A stretch of DNA of 64,000 nt from Chitinophagaceae bacterium (GCA_004173355.1 SEAD01000003.1:1-64000); one strand, 5' to 3'. Positions 1 through 9,147 are shown, counted from the first letter of the stretch. The notes: a model not told the origin generated them from the sequence alone. Numbers and translations are program-made.

Positions 1-2166
1 TTTGACGACAACCAGTACTTCGATGTAAAAACGACGTACGCCAAACAGAGTGCGCAGGATATTTTTATAAGGATAGAAGTGACCAACAGGTACAGCAAAC
101 CGGCAGAGATTTCAGTGATGCCTACCCTGTGGTTTTACAACCGCTGGAGTCATGGCACCCTGAAGAACAAACCCCTGATCAGCTCTACCGGGAAAACATC
201 CGTGAAGGCCGAACACGAGCGGATGGGTGAATACTATTTTTATTTCCAGCCGGCCGACCGGACCATGTTTACCGAGAACGAAACAAACAAACAGGTCGTG
301 CTCGGGATTCCCAATGACAGTCCGTTTACCAAGGATGCATTCCACAATGCCGTGGTGGATGGCAAACACATGCAGGAAGTCACCAAAAAGAAATCGGGGA
401 CCAAATTTGCACCGCTGTATAAACTGAAAGTACCTGCGGGTGCTACCAAAACCATTTACTGCAGGCTCAGCAGCAAGGAAGCGAATAACCCGTTTGTGAA
501 TGGATTTGCGGAGGTGTTTGATACAAGGAAGAAAGAAGCCAACGAATTTTATGCAGCCATCCTTCCCAAAGGGATGAGTGATGAGATGGCGAATATCCAG
601 CGGCAGGCCCTCGCTGGTGTGTTGTGGAGCAAACAGTATTACCATCTTGATGTGGAGAAATGGCTGGGTACAAGTGACGGCATTACCCCGGTGAGTCCGA
701 TCAAACAATCGGGGCGCAACAATGACTGGACGCACCTGAAGAACCAGGATGTGATCATGATGCCGGATAAGTGGGAGTATCCCTGGTATGCCGCATGGGA
801 CCTGGCTTTCCAGTGTATTTCGATGGCCGTGGTGGATCCCACCTATGCGAAGCACCAGTTGCTGCTGGTGATGCGTGAATGGTATATGAAGCCCGATGGG
901 CAGCTGCCGGCGTATGAATGGAATTTCAGCGATGTCAATCCGCCGGTACAGGCCTGGGCGGCGATGCAGGTCTATAATATTGAGAAGAAGCAGACCGGTA
1001 CCGGGGATATTGCTTTCCTGAAAAGGGTGTTCCAGAAATTGCTGATCAATTTTACCTGGTGGATCAACCGGAAGGATATTGAGGGCAATAATATATTCGA
1101 GGGAGGGTTTCTCGGTCTTGATAATATCGGTGTGTTCAACCGGAGTTTCCATTTCCCTGGCGAAGTACAGCTGGAGCAGGCCGATGGTACCAGCTGGATG
1201 GGTACCTATGCACTCGACATGATGGATATCGCGCTGGAGATTGCCATGTATGACCGCTCCTTTGAGGATACTGCCACCAAATTCTTTGAGCATTTTGTAC
1301 TGATCGCCGGTTCGCTCAATGAACATGGTTTATGGAATGAGCAGGACCGCTTTTTCTATGATGTATTGTGTGTGACCGGTGCGGACCCGGTACCATTGCG
1401 GATCCAGTCGGTGGTGGGTATTACACCACTGTATGCGGTGTCGACGATCAGCAAACGGGTAATGGATCACCTGACAGATTTCAGGAAACGGACCACCTGG
1501 TTTGAGAATTACCGGAAGAAGAATGCGAAGTTCTGGCCCAATGAAGAGCGCAGCAATGATGGTGAGTTGCTGATGTCGCTGGTGCCGAAAGACAAACTCA
1601 TCGACCTGCTGAAAAGGCTGCTGGATGAAGACGGTTTTTTATCGGCCGGCGGGATCCGGGCCCTGTCCAAATACCATGACAAGAATCCCTACTCGGTGAC
1701 GGTGCAGGGTAATACCTATAGTATCCGGTATGACCCGGGTGACAGTACTTCGGATATGTTCGGGGGTAATTCCAACTGGCGCGGGCCGGTGTGGATGCCG
1801 ATCAATTTCCTGATCATCCAGTCGATCCGCCGGTATGGTGAGTTTTATGGTGATTCACTGACGGTGGAATATCCTGAAGGATCGGGTGTGCGGATTGATC
1901 TGCAGGAAGTGGCCGACCGCCTGACGAGACGTGTGATCACCCTTTTTGAAAAGGACAGGGATGGCAACCGTCCACTGAATGGCGATTACAACTGGTTTTA
2001 TAAAATACCCGGCAATGAACACCTGGTTACTTTTTATGAATATTTCCACGGTGACAGTGGTCGCGGGCTGGGTGCCAGTCACCAGACCGGCTGGACGGCA
2101 CTTGTTGCCGAACTGATCAGTGAGTTAGGGGATCGGGAGAACAGGCCTGGTACTGACCCGGAGTGA
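1..2166 (+). CDS. GH63-like glycoside hydrolase (glucosidase), 5' truncated by window edge
   Basis: The frame is open from base 1, so the gene begins outside the window; 721 residues are visible. The C-terminal two thirds look like the (alpha/alpha)6 barrel of GH63/YgjK-type alpha-glucosidases. A YPWYAAWDLAF segment (about base 770-805) would carry the general acid Asp. A WRGPVWMPINF segment (about 1778-1810) and a FYEYFHGDSGRGLGASHQTGW segment (about 2032-2095, Glu at 2038) would hold the base region. It probably hydrolyses alpha-glucosidic or related linkages in oligosaccharides. No signal peptide can be judged because the N-terminus is missing. Its 3' end overlaps the convergent AraC gene by about 50 bases. 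The family is clear, the substrate is not. Confidence 0.85.
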   Translation, partial: FDDNQYFDVKTTYAKQSAQDIFIRIEVTNRYSKPAEISVMPTLWFYNRWSHGTLKNKPLISSTGKTSVKAEHERMGEYYFYFQPADRTMFTENETNKQVVLGIPNDSPFTKDAFHNAVVDGKHMQEVTKKKSGTKFAPLYKLKVPAGATKTIYCRLSSKEANNPFVNGFAEVFDTRKKEANEFYAAILPKGMSDEMANIQRQALAGVLWSKQYYHLDVEKWLGTSDGITPVSPIKQSGRNNDWTHLKNQDVIMMPDKWEYPWYAAWDLAFQCISMAVVDPTYAKHQLLLVMREWYMKPDGQLPAYEWNFSDVNPPVQAWAAMQVYNIEKKQTGTGDIAFLKRVFQKLLINFTWWINRKDIEGNNIFEGGFLGLDNIGVFNRSFHFPGEVQLEQADGTSWMGTYALDMMDIALEIAMYDRSFEDTATKFFEHFVLIAGSLNEHGLWNEQDRFFYDVLCVTGADPVPLRIQSVVGITPLYAVSTISKRVMDHLTDFRKRTTWFENYRKKNAKFWPNEERSNDGELLMSLVPKDKLIDLLKRLLDEDGFLSAGGIRALSKYHDKNPYSVTVQGNTYSIRYDPGDSTSDMFGGNSNWRGPVWMPINFLIIQSIRRYGEFYGDSLTVEYPEGSGVRIDLQEVADRLTRRVITLFEKDRDGNRPLNGDYNWFYKIPGNEHLVTFYEYFHGDSGRGLGASHQTGWTALVAELISELGDRENRPGTDPE

Positions 2167-3076
2167 CCCCTTCCGTTTTCCGGAAGAGCCGTACGAAATA
2201 GTTTACGTCAGTAAAGCCGCATTGCTGGCTCACGGATGTGATGGATTGCCTGCGTGAGCTGAGCAGTTGTTTGGCCAGCTTGATGCGTTCGTTGTTGATG
2301 TATTCAAGTGGCGTTACGCCAAACTGTTCGCGGAACCACCGGAAAAACATATTACGGCTGAGATAAGCTTTGCGGCTCAGTGTATCCACTGCAATTTTTT
2401 CAGTGAGGTTTTCCTGTATATAATGCAGCACATAATGCAGCCTTGTCTGGTTACTGCTGTCCTTTGATTCCCCTGCAACCTGCATCAGGTGCTGGCTCTG
2501 TACCAGCCGGATCAGGAGTTCCTTTACATTAAGGTCGGCAAATACATTTTTGGTAAGGTCGGTACTGCTGCAGATGCGGATCAGTTTGTTGATCAGTTCT
2601 GTTACCTCATTGTCATTGTCAAAATGGTACTGGTTGAGCAGCAGTTTCCATTCCCGTTTTTCATCTTCTGTATTGTAAAAATTATTGAGGTATTGCAGGG
2701 TGCTGTTGACGTACTGTTTGTCCAGTGCCAGTGCGATGCACTGTGAGGGGGTACTTTCCGTTGCTTCCGGAAAATCGATGATCATGGTTTCGTTGGCCGG
2801 TACGATTACGGTTTCGCCCGGCAGGTATTCAAATGCCGGTTTCTCTGCCAGGTGCATGATTTTTTTACCCCGTACCATACTGGTGATCACAAAATCGCTG
2901 AAGGTCAATGGCACACGGTAGGTTTCCTGGTAACTTTCAAAGACGTTCAGTTCACAGTTTTCGAGGTTGAAAATGCGCCGGTTTTCTACCAGTGTCTGCA
3001 GGCGTTTGGGATTGGTGAGGGCTATCGGGGTGAGGTATTGTTTTGCCGGCATGTCGATCATTTTAGGCAGGTTCAA
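2117..3076 (-). CDS. AraC family transcriptional regulator
   Basis: A 319-residue protein. The N-terminal part (about 1-200) has no enzyme motif and resembles the AraC_N-type sensing domain. The last 100 residues are a typical double helix-turn-helix of the AraC/XylS family, with the second-HTH signature (QCGFTDVNYFVRLFRKTEGVTPGQY) near residues 285-309. It is divergent from the aldehyde dehydrogenase gene, and a good promoter for it lies in the gap between them, so regulation of that gene is the natural guess. The effector is unknown. Its 3' end overlaps the end of the GH63 gene. Confidence 0.88.
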   Translation of the reverse strand: MNLPKMIDMPAKQYLTPIALTNPKRLQTLVENRRIFNLENCELNVFESYQETYRVPLTFSDFVITSMVRGKKIMHLAEKPAFEYLPGETVIVPANETMIIDFPEATESTPSQCIALALDKQYVNSTLQYLNNFYNTEDEKREWKLLLNQYHFDNDNEVTELINKLIRICSSTDLTKNVFADLNVKELLIRLVQSQHLMQVAGESKDSSNQTRLHYVLHYIQENLTEKIAVDTLSRKAYLSRNMFFRWFREQFGVTPLEYINNERIKLAKQLLSSRRQSITSVSQQCGFTDVNYFVRLFRKTEGVTPGQYQACSPDPLTH

Positions 3077-3105
3077 AGTACTTTAATTCCCCCGAAAAGG
3101 TAAAC

Positions 3106-3138
3106 CAAAGGTATGATCGTGCTAAAACTAAGTACAAA
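3106..3138 (-). promoter_or_regulatory. Bacteroidota-type promoter of the AraC gene
   Basis: Read on the minus strand, TTTG (3138-3135) and TACCTTTG (3113-3106) are separated by 21 bases. This fits the Bacteroidota consensus TTTG-N19-21-TAnnTTTG. It lies 30 bases upstream of the AraC start codon. Confidence 0.6.
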
Positions 3139-3205
3139 AGTGAGCCGGTTTGGCTGGGAGTAAATCGAAATTGGAGTATTCCTTAACGATTAAAACACTT
3201 GTCAG

Positions 3206-4738
3206 ATGAGCACATCACCAGTCGCGGCCCCCAGGGCCAATTTCGCGAAGCGTCCCGATTTCAAGGCAAAATACGACCACTATATCAACGGGCAGTGGGT
3301 AACTCCCTCCGGTGGCGAATACTTCGACAATATCTCACCCATTGACGGGAAAGTGTTTACCCAGGCCGCCCGTGGCAATGCAAAAGACATTGATAAGGCG
3401 ATAGATGCGGCGAATGCTGCATTTGAGACATGGGGGAAAACTGCCGCCGCCTACCGCAGCAACCTGTTGCTGAAGATTGCACAGGTGGTGGAAGACAATC
3501 TTGAATACCTGGCCATTGTGGAAACGATCGATAACGGGAAGGCGATCCGCGAGACACGTGCGGCCGATCTTCCGCTGGTAGTGGATCATTTCCGGTATTT
3601 CGCCGGGGTGATCAGGAGTGAGGAGGGCAGTCTCAGTGAACACGACGAAACCACGGTCAGTATCAACCTGCACGAGCCGATCGGCGTGGTGGGACAGATC
3701 ATACCTTGGAATTTTCCCCTGCTCATGGCTACCTGGAAAATTGCACCGGCGCTGGCTGCGGGTTGTTGCGTAGTGGTCAAACCTGCAGAGCAGACCCCCA
3801 CGAGTATTATGTGCCTGATGGAACTGATTGGTGATATCCTGCCAAAGGGTGTGCTGAATGTGGTGACCGGTTTTGGTGTGGAGGCAGGCAAACCGCTGGC
3901 TTCATCGCCAAAGGTCAACAAGGTTGCGTTTACCGGGGAAACCACCACCGGCAGGCTGATCATGCAGTATGCTTCGGAGAACCTGATCCCGGTGACGATG
4001 GAACTCGGTGGCAAGAGCCCCAATATTTTCTTTGAATCGGTGATGGACCATGATGATGATTTCCTGGATAAGGCAATCGAGGGTGCGGTGATGTTTGCAT
4101 TGAATCAGGGTGAAGTGTGTACCTGTCCGTCCAGGATCCTGGTGCACGAAAATATATACGAACAGTTTATGGAGCGGGTGGTGCGCAGGACCAGGTCCAT
4201 AAAGATGGGTAACCCGCTGGATGGCACGGTGATGATGGGTGCGCAGGCATCTGAAGACCAGTACAACAAGATCCTCAGTTATTTTGATATCGGCCGCCAG
4301 GAAGGTGCGGAGATCCTTACCGGTGGTGAGGCTTTCCACCAGAACAGCGGACTGGAGCACGGCTACTACATCCAGCCAACCATTTTCAGGGGGAATAACA
4401 GGATGAGGGTATTCCAGGAAGAGATTTTCGGGCCCGTTACATCCGTAACCACTTTCAAAACGACAGAAGAAGCGATTGCTATTGCCAATGATACCCTGTA
4501 TGGACTCGGGGCAGGCGTCTGGACGCGCGATGCACATGAGTTGTACCAGGTACCGAGGGCGATACAGGCAGGCCGCGTGTGGGTGAATTGTTACCATGCA
4601 TATCCTGCGCATGCCCCGTTCGGAGGCTACAAAAAATCGGGCTTCGGCCGCGAAACGCATAAGATGATGCTGAACCATTACCGTCAGACCAAGAACATGC
4701 TGATCAGTTATGGCAAGCAGAAACTCGGATTTTTTTAG
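3206..4738 (+). CDS. NAD-dependent aldehyde dehydrogenase, ExaC/AcoD type
   Basis: A 510-residue member of the ALDH superfamily, of usual length. It oxidises an aldehyde to the acid with NAD(P)+. Visible are the NPW-type segment [10 protein letters not shown], the nucleotide-binding [11 protein letters not shown], the general base Glu266 in MELGGKSPN and the nucleophile Cys305 in GEVCTCPSR. The EVCTCPSR form and the DUF779 gene directly downstream are typical of ExaC/AcoD-like acetaldehyde or alcohol-pathway dehydrogenases. It is divergent from an AraC regulator that probably controls it. A hairpin terminator follows at 4760. The exact aldehyde cannot be read from sequence. Confidence 0.93.
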   Translation: MSTSPVAAPRANFAKRPDFKAKYDHYINGQWVTPSGGEYFDNISPIDGKVFTQAARGNAKDIDKAIDAANAAFETWGKTAAAYRSNLLLKIAQVVEDNLEYLAIVETIDNGKAIRETRAADLPLVVDHFRYFAGVIRSEEGSLSEHDETTVSINLHEPIGVVGQIIPWNFPLLMATWKIAPALAAGCCVVVKPAEQTPTSIMCLMELIGDILPKGVLNVVTGFGVEAGKPLASSPKVNKVAFTGETTTGRLIMQYASENLIPVTMELGGKSPNIFFESVMDHDDDFLDKAIEGAVMFALNQGEVCTCPSRILVHENIYEQFMERVVRRTRSIKMGNPLDGTVMMGAQASEDQYNKILSYFDIGRQEGAEILTGGEAFHQNSGLEHGYYIQPTIFRGNNRMRVFQEEIFGPVTSVTTFKTTEEAIAIANDTLYGLGAGVWTRDAHELYQVPRAIQAGRVWVNCYHAYPAHAPFGGYKKSGFGRETHKMMLNHYRQTKNMLISYGKQKLGFF

Positions 4739-4759
4739 TTCAGGCAGGCAAGAGCTCCA

Positions 4760-4789
4760 GGCAGTGGTCATCAGGCCACTGCCCTTTTT
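4760..4789 (+). terminator. Rho-independent terminator after aldehyde dehydrogenase
   Basis: A perfect 8-bp stem, GGCAGTGG (4760-4767) with CCACTGCC (4776-4783), and an 8-base loop, followed by a CTTTTT tract. It sits between the ALDH and DUF779 genes, so DUF779 may be partly uncoupled from ALDH. Confidence 0.7.
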
Positions 4790-4807
4790 CATTTTTAAAT
4801 AAGGGAT

Positions 4808-5191
4808 ATGGCCACTGAAAAAATTGTTGCTACACCGGAAGCGGTCACGCTTATCAGGAAGCTGAAGACCACACATGGTCCGCTTATGTTTCATCAGAGT
4901 GGTGGCTGCTGTGATGGCAGCCAGCCCATGTGTTTCGCCGAAGGCGAATTCAGGCTTGGCGGGTCGGACCTCCATGTGGGTGATGTGGATGGATGTGGTT
5001 TTTATATGAGTGCCGACCAGTACGAATATGTAAAGTTTACCCAGATGGTGCTCGATGTGTCACTTGGTCGCGGTAGTAGTTTTTCCCTCGAAATCCCGCT
5101 CGGAGTGCGGTTTATTATCCGCTCACGGGTTTTTACCGATGAGGAGGCCGCTGCACTGACCCCGGCCGGACGGGCAACTGGTGTGGACTGA
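4808..5191 (+). CDS. DUF779 family protein, aldehyde dehydrogenase partner
   Basis: A 127-residue soluble protein matching the DUF779 family. It contains HQSGGCCDGSQPMC (about residues 36-49), a Cys/Asp-rich motif suggestive of metal binding, and a C-terminal segment SLEIPLGVRFIIRSRVFTDEE. DUF779 proteins are commonly encoded next to acetaldehyde-type dehydrogenases, as here. Their molecular role is not established to my knowledge. Identification rests on motif and neighbourhood. Confidence 0.85.
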   Translation: MATEKIVATPEAVTLIRKLKTTHGPLMFHQSGGCCDGSQPMCFAEGEFRLGGSDLHVGDVDGCGFYMSADQYEYVKFTQMVLDVSLGRGSSFSLEIPLGVRFIIRSRVFTDEEAAALTPAGRATGVD

Positions 5192-5244
5192 CAGGGACGG
5201 GTAATTCTGGCATACATCTTTCTGTAGGGGGCATAAACAAACGT

Positions 5245-5736
5245 ATGAAAAGTTTATGGATCATACCGGGTGTGCTGCTGGCAATGGCCTGCAACAATCC
5301 GGGCGACAAGATCAATTCGACTGGTACCGATAGTGTGGCGAATACAGGGGAAAATATACCGCCAGTGATTGCTGCTGCAGACACGGGTCTCGCAGGTTGT
5401 TACGGATTTGAAGGGGGCAGGGATACAATTATCCTGCAGCTGGAGCGGAAAGGAGATAATGTGACCGGCCCGCTCAGTTATAACTATTTTGAAAAGGACC
5501 GGAATGACGGCACGCTGCAGGGCGTGGTCAGTGGTGAACTGCTGACCGGGTTTTACCTCTTTAAATCAGAAGGGGTGATGTCGGTGCGGCAGGAAATTTT
5601 CAAACTCGTCAATGGTAACCTTGTGCCTGGTTACGGTGAAGTGATCCAGAGGAATGACTCCACTTTATTTAAAAACCCGGCGGCATTGAAATTTGATGAA
5701 AGCAGGGCCCTGAAAAAAAGGAACTGTACGACTTAG
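5245..5736 (+). CDS. Hypothetical lipoprotein
   Basis: A 163-residue protein with an N-terminal signal sequence and lipobox (LLAMAC, Cys16), so it is predicted to be lipid-anchored. The mature part has a low-complexity linker, then a beta-rich domain with segments such as CYGFEGGRDTIILQLERKGDNVTGPLSYN. Conserved Bacteroidota lipoproteins of unknown role look like this. No function can be assigned. A strong terminator follows it. Confidence 0.75.
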   Translation: MKSLWIIPGVLLAMACNNPGDKINSTGTDSVANTGENIPPVIAAADTGLAGCYGFEGGRDTIILQLERKGDNVTGPLSYNYFEKDRNDGTLQGVVSGELLTGFYLFKSEGVMSVRQEIFKLVNGNLVPGYGEVIQRNDSTLFKNPAALKFDESRALKKRNCTT

Positions 5737-5767
5737 TATAAGGCATTGATTTATTGGACGGTTGATG

Positions 5768-5795
5768 AAAGGCCCACCCAGAGGGCCTTTTTTTA
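5768..5795 (+). terminator. Rho-independent terminator
   Basis: Perfect stem AAAGGCCC (5768-5775) with GGGCCTTT (5783-5790), a 7-base loop and a following T tract. It closes the lipoprotein gene. Confidence 0.8.
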
Positions 5796-5811
5796 TTTGG
5801 TTTCTGCTAAT

Positions 5812-5837
5812 TTATTTAGTAAGTTTATACTAAATAA
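5812..5837. promoter_or_regulatory. 10-bp perfect inverted repeat, candidate operator of the 2H/radical SAM operon
   Basis: TTATTTAGTA (5812-5821) and TACTAAATAA (5828-5837) are exact reverse complements around a 6-base spacer. They end 13 bases before the start codon at 5851. No T tract follows and the position is 5' to the operon, so a repressor operator is more likely than a terminator. The repressor is not encoded next to it. Confidence 0.55.
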
Positions 5838-5850
5838 TTGATCATTTCCC

Positions 5851-6459
5851 ATGCTGTCAGGAATACATAACGCAAACTCAAAGACACCAAAAAACCTTTA
5901 CCGGTACAGCCTCCAGGTTGTGCCTGCCGGGGAAATGGCCGCTGTGCTGGGGGAGGAGAAAACGAAATTTTCAGCAGAGTATCCGCAGCATCGGGGAAAT
6001 GGTTGTCCCCCGGTGGTTACGATAGGGGAGTTCCATGCACGCGAGGAAATGGAGGAGACTATTATCAGATGGCTCCAGCGGATCACGGGTGAGCAGAAGT
6101 CGTTTGGTGTGACGCTGAATAATTTCAGTGGCAGTCCGATGCACAGTGTGTTTATCCGGATCCAGGATGCCGGTCCGATCAGGGAATTAATCACACAGCT
6201 GGAGCCAATTGATGAGTATGTACAGGGTTATGATTGCCCCCCGGTGCATTTCATGCGGCAGCCCCATGTGGCCATTGCCGAGAACCTGCGGGAGGGTTTG
6301 TATGTGCAGGCGATCGCTGACTATGCCCGCAGGGATTTCCATGGGACGTTTGAAGTAAATGAATTGATGCTGGTCCGTTGTGGCGTGGAAGATCATTCAC
6401 CGCAACGTCGCGCAGTGCTGCGGCTGCAGCCCCTTGCCCTCGCCAGCAAAGCAAGTTAA
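5851..6459 (+). CDS. 2H phosphoesterase (2'-5' RNA ligase-like), copy 1
   Basis: A 202-residue protein of the 2H phosphoesterase superfamily. The two histidine motifs are HSVFI (His98) and HVAIA (His139), 41 residues apart. Family members act on 2',3'-cyclic or 2'-5' phosphodiester bonds in RNA or nucleotides. It is followed 10 bases later by a paralogous 2H gene with the same layout, then by a radical SAM gene; the three look like one operon behind the palindrome at 5812. Whether it is an RNA ligase or a cyclic phosphodiesterase cannot be told. Confidence 0.72.
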   Translation: MLSGIHNANSKTPKNLYRYSLQVVPAGEMAAVLGEEKTKFSAEYPQHRGNGCPPVVTIGEFHAREEMEETIIRWLQRITGEQKSFGVTLNNFSGSPMHSVFIRIQDAGPIRELITQLEPIDEYVQGYDCPPVHFMRQPHVAIAENLREGLYVQAIADYARRDFHGTFEVNELMLVRCGVEDHSPQRRAVLRLQPLALASKAS

Positions 6460-6469
6460 AACCGATATT

Positions 6470-7087
6470 ATGCAACAGGAAATGTTACACCTTCCCGGTT
6501 ACCGGGTGAATGACTACCAGCTGGTGCTGGTGCCGCATGAGGAATTGCGTGCAAAAATCCTCCGGGTCAAACAGGAGTTTGCCACGAAGTACCGGCTGCC
6601 ATATAATCCGGTGTCGCGGGCATGGCTGCCGCTGGTTTATTTCACCCAGTACCAGATGATGGAAGAGCGCATCATGAACCGGCTAAAACTTGTGGCTATG
6701 GCCCACTACCCGTTCAAGGTGGAAATGCGTGGATTCGGTAGTTTCCCTTCGCATACGGTATTTATTGATGTACCTACCCGTGCCCCCGTGCAGGAACTGG
6801 TAAGGCAGGTACGTCAGGATACCCAGCGGCTTATGAAGTTTTCCGAGGAGCAGAAGCCCCATTTCATTTCCGACCCGCATATCAGTATTGGTACAAGGCT
6901 TAAGCCCTGGCAGTATGAACAGGGCTGGCTGGAATACAGTCATCGCCCCTTCAGCGGAAAGTTTATTGCTGACAGTATGTTGCTGCTTCGCAAACCGGCC
7001 GGGGAAGCGGGTTTCAGGCCGGTGCAGAAATTCAGTTTCCAGAACCTTCCGGTAAATACAAAACAGGGTGAATTATTTGGCTTTTAA
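6470..7087 (+). CDS. 2H phosphoesterase (2'-5' RNA ligase-like), copy 2
   Basis: A 205-residue paralogue of the preceding gene, with histidine motifs HTVFID (His95) and HISIG (His137). I place the start at ATG 6470 (MQQEMLHLPGY). A longer frame from 6380 overlaps copy 1 and has no family-like sequence there. The 10-base gap on both sides supports co-transcription with copy 1 and the radical SAM gene. Tandem 2H proteins suggest either two substrates or a heteromeric pair; this is inference. Confidence 0.75.
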   Translation: MQQEMLHLPGYRVNDYQLVLVPHEELRAKILRVKQEFATKYRLPYNPVSRAWLPLVYFTQYQMMEERIMNRLKLVAMAHYPFKVEMRGFGSFPSHTVFIDVPTRAPVQELVRQVRQDTQRLMKFSEEQKPHFISDPHISIGTRLKPWQYEQGWLEYSHRPFSGKFIADSMLLLRKPAGEAGFRPVQKFSFQNLPVNTKQGELFGF

Positions 7088-7096
7088 TGTGACGGG

Positions 7097-8206
7097 ATGA
7101 AAAAGGATTTGAAGCAGGACCATTACCGGATCACTTCGGTGGATAAGGAAGAAGGACAACAATACCTGCAGGGAAGGGGTGCACAGATAAATACACCGAA
7201 TCGTTTCCTGAACCAGCAGCAGACGCGTGAGGATATAGAAGGGATTGACGACTGGTCGCTGGATAACCTGCCCACCCAATACATCGAACAGCATTCAAAG
7301 ACGATCGTGAACAAGGTGGAGAGCCCGGATGTGGGAATGGCTTATAGTATGAATGCATATGCAGGATGTGAGCATGGCTGTATCTACTGTTATGCCCGTA
7401 ATGCCCATGAGTACTGGGGTTATAGTGCCGGTCTTGATTTTGAGCGGAAGATCCTTGTGAAAGTAAATGCACCGCAGTTGCTGCGGAAACAATTGATGAA
7501 TCCCAAATGGGAAGTGATGCCGATCATGGTCAGTGGCAATACGGATTGTTACCAGCCTGCGGAACAGAAGTACCGGCTGACCCGGTCGTTGCTGCAGGTC
7601 TGTGATGATTTCAGCCAGCCTGTGGGCATCCTTACCAAGAATGCCGGTATCCTGAAAGATAAAGACCTGCTGGAACGGATGGCAGGCAGGAACCTGGTGA
7701 GTGCGATGGTATCGGTGACCACATTTAACGAGGATCTCCGGAGGGTAATGGAACCGCGGACCACCACCGCTTCGCAACGGATCCGGGTGATAGAGGAATT
7801 GAGCCGGGCGGGGGTGAAGACGGGCGTGATGCTGGGTCCGATGATCCCCGGGCTGAATGACCACGAGATGCAAAGGATCATGAAGTCCGCTTCCGATGCG
7901 GGTGCCAGCTTCAGTGCATACACATTCATACGGCTGAACGGATCGATCAAGCTGCTCTTCCACGACTGGCTTTACAAAAATTTCCCGGACCGCGCTGATA
8001 AGGTCTGGCACCTGATCGAAGACAGCCACGATGGGAAAGTCAATGACACCCGATGGGGCCTGCGGATGCGGGGTGAAGGTTCCGTTGCAGATATGATCAG
8101 CCAGCAATACCATACCTATCGCAGGTTATATGGCCTCGAGGGTGAACGGTATGCCCTTGATACGGAAAGCTTCCGCCGGCCAGGCCAGCAGGGTTCACTT
8201 TTCTGA
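7097..8206 (+). CDS. PA0069/Rv2578c-family radical SAM protein
   Basis: A 369-residue radical SAM enzyme. The cluster motif CEHGCIYCYA has Cys91, Cys95 and Cys98 (CxxxCxxC), expected to bind a [4Fe-4S] cluster and SAM. The family (PA0069/Rv2578c) is related to spore photoproduct lyase-like proteins but its reaction is not established. It is the third gene of the operon with two 2H phosphoesterases. The combination points to nucleic acid damage or RNA-end processing, which is inference from context. Confidence 0.85.
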   Translation: MKKDLKQDHYRITSVDKEEGQQYLQGRGAQINTPNRFLNQQQTREDIEGIDDWSLDNLPTQYIEQHSKTIVNKVESPDVGMAYSMNAYAGCEHGCIYCYARNAHEYWGYSAGLDFERKILVKVNAPQLLRKQLMNPKWEVMPIMVSGNTDCYQPAEQKYRLTRSLLQVCDDFSQPVGILTKNAGILKDKDLLERMAGRNLVSAMVSVTTFNEDLRRVMEPRTTTASQRIRVIEELSRAGVKTGVMLGPMIPGLNDHEMQRIMKSASDAGASFSAYTFIRLNGSIKLLFHDWLYKNFPDRADKVWHLIEDSHDGKVNDTRWGLRMRGEGSVADMISQQYHTYRRLYGLEGERYALDTESFRRPGQQGSLF

Positions 8207-8307
8207 AGGGAATAAAACATTTTTTTGCCGTTTTTTCACGTTGGCCACGGTCCGGCCTCCTTCTAATTTACAGCAGTTAATTATCTCGTCAATTTTAAAC
8301 TGTTTGT

Positions 8308-9147
8308 ATGCGAATGGATGGACATGGACTCAGCCGGCAGGACAGGATCCGGGCCGACAATGATTATATGAAGATGAAGCTGATGCTCGAGCGGGGTGCA
8401 CAATTCGGGATTTCTGCCAACGGACATGATATCCCGCCGGAGCTCGAGAACCGTTTTCTCAGGAATGTGCTTGAGTTCGAATCGATGAATGAGAACACGG
8501 CATTTATTACGGTGTTTGAAAAACTGGGTCGTCCTTCCGCATTCCGTCCATCGGCACAGATACCGGATCATGAAATCGGTGAGGCCTGGAAAGAATTGCT
8601 TGACTGCCTGAATGAGCACCAGGTGACAATCGGGGTCTGCAGTCCGAATGTTGGCCCCCGGGACCTGTACCGTTTTGCCACCGAGGAATTATTTGACATG
8701 CAGGTCAGCAGTATTGATATGCCCGGACTGGTGCATGGTTTTATCTATGACGAATTCCATCCGGATCCGGTATATGATAATCCCCGATCGGTGATTGAGG
8801 GATTTATTGAACCGTTGTTTTCGGACCGGCCGGTGGATTCAATGCATTATTACAGCCGGCTTGACCTGCGGCTGAATGAACACTACCCGCTCAGCCAGCG
8901 GCAATTCATGAACCTCGTCAATCATTTCAAGTCCGGGTATACCGGATTTTCCGATGTACAGTTGTCGGATGTTACCTGTACCGTCGATGGCCGTGACTCC
9001 GTGGTGAGTGGTTGCTATCACGTGAAAGCACATGTGGAAGGGAAGATGCTGCCATTGGGGGGTAACTGGACAGCGACCCTGACCGAACATCCCGCCACTG
9101 GTGTCTGGGACATCCATTCAGTGGAAATCCAGGGAATTCCCTTTTAA
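8308..9147 (+). CDS. Conserved hypothetical protein, NTF2-like C-terminus possible
   Basis: A 279-residue soluble protein that I do not recognise. The C-terminal part (about 200-279) has the alternating strand pattern and closing segment (GVWDIHSVEIQGIPF) often seen in NTF2/SnoaL-like domains; the N-terminal 190 residues are helical and acidic. There is no signal peptide or membrane segment. The start at 8308 is a guess, since another ATG lies at 8314. It is flanked by gaps of about 100 and 80 bases and is probably monocistronic. Confidence 0.6.
   Translation: MRMDGHGLSRQDRIRADNDYMKMKLMLERGAQFGISANGHDIPPELENRFLRNVLEFESMNENTAFITVFEKLGRPSAFRPSAQIPDHEIGEAWKELLDCLNEHQVTIGVCSPNVGPRDLYRFATEELFDMQVSSIDMPGLVHGFIYDEFHPDPVYDNPRSVIEGFIEPLFSDRPVDSMHYYSRLDLRLNEHYPLSQRQFMNLVNHFKSGYTGFSDVQLSDVTCTVDGRDSVVSGCYHVKAHVEGKMLPLGGNWTATLTEHPATGVWDIHSVEIQGIPF

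Noticed and set aside
112-1326. 404-residue minus-strand open frame inside the GH63 gene
   Set aside because: It lies wholly antisense to a clear glycoside hydrolase and has no domain-like sequence; it is a codon-bias shadow.
3902-4975. 357-residue minus-strand open frame across ALDH and DUF779
   Set aside because: Antisense to two recognisable genes, crosses a terminator, and has no motif.
7295-8113. 272-residue minus-strand open frame inside the radical SAM gene
   Set aside because: Histidine/proline-rich shadow of the real reading frame.
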